Source of the DNA: Mesorhizobium sp. C432A
Lineage (GTDB): Bacteria; Pseudomonadota; Alphaproteobacteria; Rhizobiales; Rhizobiaceae
NCBI RefSeq assembly: GCF_030323145.1
Contig: NZ_CP100470.1
Location: forward strand, 1,612,001 to 1,676,000
Direction: 5' to 3'
DNA length: 64,000 nucleotides
The notes beneath the pieces are model-generated. The model was not told the DNA's origin and ran no database searches. It saw nothing but the letters and a program-made list of their open reading frames with translations. Of this stretch, positions 62,828-64,000 are shown piece by piece (positions within the stretch are counted from its first letter, which is position 1; every line of letters begins with the position of its first letter). A program made the translations under genes and the position numbers.

Positions 62828-62848
62828 ATGCGCACAATATACGCGCAT
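62828..62848. promoter_or_regulatory. Candidate CcdA operator/promoter
   Basis: ATGCGC (62828-62833) and GCGCAT (62843-62848) are perfect inverted arms around a 9-base AT-rich core. Read on the minus strand the core contains TATATT, a -10-like element. It lies 17 bases upstream of the ccdA GTG, so repression by a CcdA-CcdB complex would cover the promoter. Confidence 0.65.
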
Positions 62849-62866
62849 AAAAGACCGCAGGCAATG

Positions 62867-64000
62867 CTACCCCTCCATCTCCTCACGCAGCATTTCCAGC
62901 TCCAGCCACTCTTCCTCGAGTGCGGCCAGCGTGGCGCGTTCCTTGTCGAGGGCGGCGATGGTCTTTTGGAACGAGGCCGGGTCGCGCTCGTAATAGGCGG
63001 GATCGGCAATGTTGTTTTCCAACCGCGAGATCGAGGCCATTACCGCCTCGATCTTCTTGGGCAAGGATTCCAGGGCGAATTTCTGCTTGAACGACAGTTT
63101 CTTCGACGGCCCTTTCGGCGCTGCCGGCTCGCTCTTGCCCGGCGCCGGCGCATCGCTGGCTTCGGCCTTGGCGCGCGCCTTGCGGTCGTCGAGCCGGGTG
63201 CCGCCGCGCTGCGCCAGCATGTCGGAATAGCCACCGGCATATTCGATCCAGCGGCCGCCTCCGTCCGGGGCGATGATGCTGGTGACGGTGCGGTCGAGGA
63301 AGTCGCGGTCGTGGCTGACCAGGATGACCGTGCCGGCAAAGCCGGCGACAAGTTCCTGCAACAGTTCCAGCGTCTCCATGTCGAGATCGTTGGTCGGCTC
63401 GTCGAGCACCAGAAGGTTGGCCGGCCGCGCCAGAACACGCGCCAGGAGCAGCCGCGCCCGTTCGCCGCCGGACAGCTCGCGCACCGGGGTGCGCGCCTGT
63501 TCCGGCTTGAACAGGAAATCCTTCATGTAGGACACGACATGGCGCTGCTCGCCATTGATGACGAGGTTTTCGCCGCGCCCGTCCGTGAGATACTGCGCCA
63601 GGGTCTCGGCCGGATCGACCGCCTCGCGCTTCTGGTCGAGCGTGGCGATTTCCAGATTGGTGCCGAGCCGCACTGAGCCGGCGTCGGGCTTCATCTCGCC
63701 GGTAAGCATCTTCAACAGCGTCGTCTTGCCGGCGCCGTTCGGCCCGACAAGGCCGACGCGATCGCCGCGCTGGATGCGGGTCGAGAAGCTTTTGACCACG
63801 GTGAGGTCGCCAAAGCTCTTTTCGATGTTCTTGGCCTCAATCACCAGCTTGCCGGATTCGGCGGCGTCGCTGGCCACCATGGTGGCCGAGCCCTCGGCGC
63901 CGCGATGGCCGCGAAAACGCTGGCGCATGGTCTGCAGTTCGCCCAGGCGGCGCATGTTGCGTTTGCGGCGAGCCGTCACGCCATAGCGCAGCCAATGCTC
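62867..64000 (-). CDS. uup: ABC-F ATPase, Uup-like, 5' part beyond the window
   Basis: 377 residues are present and the frame runs off the right edge without a start, so this is the second half of a protein of about 600 residues. Before the second ABC domain it reads EHWLRYGVTARRKRNMRRLGELQ, the linker (P-site tRNA interaction motif region) of Uup/ABC-F proteins. The second domain has Walker A LVGPNGAGKTTLLKML, signature LSGGERARLLLARVLA, and Walker B LLVLDEPTNDLD. A C-terminal coiled coil (KKIEAVMASISRLENNIADPAYYE, ATLAALEEEWLELEMLREEMEG) is the DNA/ribosome-binding tail of Uup. Uup acts at ribosomes and in DNA repair-related roles. Confidence 0.92.
   Translation of the reverse strand, partial: EHWLRYGVTARRKRNMRRLGELQTMRQRFRGHRGAEGSATMVASDAAESGKLVIEAKNIEKSFGDLTVVKSFSTRIQRGDRVGLVGPNGAGKTTLLKMLTGEMKPDAGSVRLGTNLEIATLDQKREAVDPAETLAQYLTDGRGENLVINGEQRHVVSYMKDFLFKPEQARTPVRELSGGERARLLLARVLARPANLLVLDEPTNDLDMETLELLQELVAGFAGTVILVSHDRDFLDRTVTSIIAPDGGGRWIEYAGGYSDMLAQRGGTRLDDRKARAKAEASDAPAPGKSEPAAPKGPSKKLSFKQKFALESLPKKIEAVMASISRLENNIADPAYYERDPASFQKTIAALDKERATLAALEEEWLELEMLREEMEG

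Noticed and set aside
62812..62829. ATG at 62829 as the ccdA start
   Set aside because: AAAGGAGG lies just after this ATG and is properly spaced for the GTG at 62811; the ATG also lies in the operator dyad and has no ribosome site of its own.

Overview
The window looks like a chromosomal segment of a Rhizobiales alphaproteobacterium, most probably Mesorhizobium or a close relative. The grounds are the high G+C codon use, the order 6S RNA - 5-formyl-THF cyclo-ligase - YmdB-type phosphoesterase, the rcdA - ruvCAB and ybgC - tolQRAB - pal - cpoB - tilS - ftsH - glmM blocks, Omp25/Omp31-type porins, a serC-type RNA leader and a rhizobial-type palindromic intergenic repeat. No phage, integrase, transposase, CRISPR array, tRNA or rRNA was found. 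The assignment rests on recognition only.

Layout. 1-9.3 kb: a HicB-like protein cut by the left edge, a GNAT enzyme, a LysR/MFS divergent pair, a MoxR AAA+ ATPase, 6S RNA with fau, a DUF3592 protein, a YmdB-type phosphoesterase, a TerC protein, and an ArsR-controlled set of SRPBCC/VOC small-molecule proteins. 9.4-17.5 kb: yebC coupled to a SelT/SelW-like redox protein, a TetR-controlled NmrA/DUF1772 pair, an AraC regulator, rpmE, an MsbA-like exporter, an M32 carboxypeptidase and a DUF1304 protein. 17.5-30.9 kb: a secreted small protein, a non-flagellar MotA/MotB-like pair, a hemolysin III-like protein, suhB-type phosphatase, efp, a LysR/oxidoreductase pair, a Sel1-repeat protein, a ThiE-like protein, a DMT exporter with a divergent Lrp regulator, a GNAT gene with a 13-14 bp minisatellite at its start, a TSUP permease, and two small membrane proteins.

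30.9-47 kb is the conserved core: an MmgR/suhB-like small RNA, rcdA, ruvCAB, a Tat-exported phosphoesterase, a 146-bp palindromic element, a GH5 glycosidase, ybgC, tolQRAB, pal, cpoB, tilS and ftsH. 46.6-50.6 kb: an HxlR/SDR/imine-reductase-like cluster, then two secreted proteins built from a repeated two-cysteine TLNG/W module that I cannot assign to a described family. 51-64 kb: glmM, two tandem outer-membrane beta-barrels, serC-serA, two membrane proteins, purA, a long single-pass membrane protein, a chromosomal ccdAB toxin-antitoxin pair and the 3' part of an Uup-type ABC-F ATPase cut by the right edge.

The strongest theme is cell-cycle control of the envelope. Six sites fitting the CtrA recognition pattern TTAA-N7-TTAA(C) lie in front of the small RNA, rcdA (whose Caulobacter product helps degrade CtrA), tolQ, pal and both outer-membrane protein genes. 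Two match fully including the final C, two match the eight TTAA bases but not the last C, and two have one mismatch in the left half. If real, CtrA, its degradation factor, an anti-Shine-Dalgarno small RNA and the outer-membrane division machinery would form one local circuit. The most novel-looking protein family is the repeat pair at 48.9-50.6 kb. Function statements rest on visible motifs and gene order; no database search was possible.
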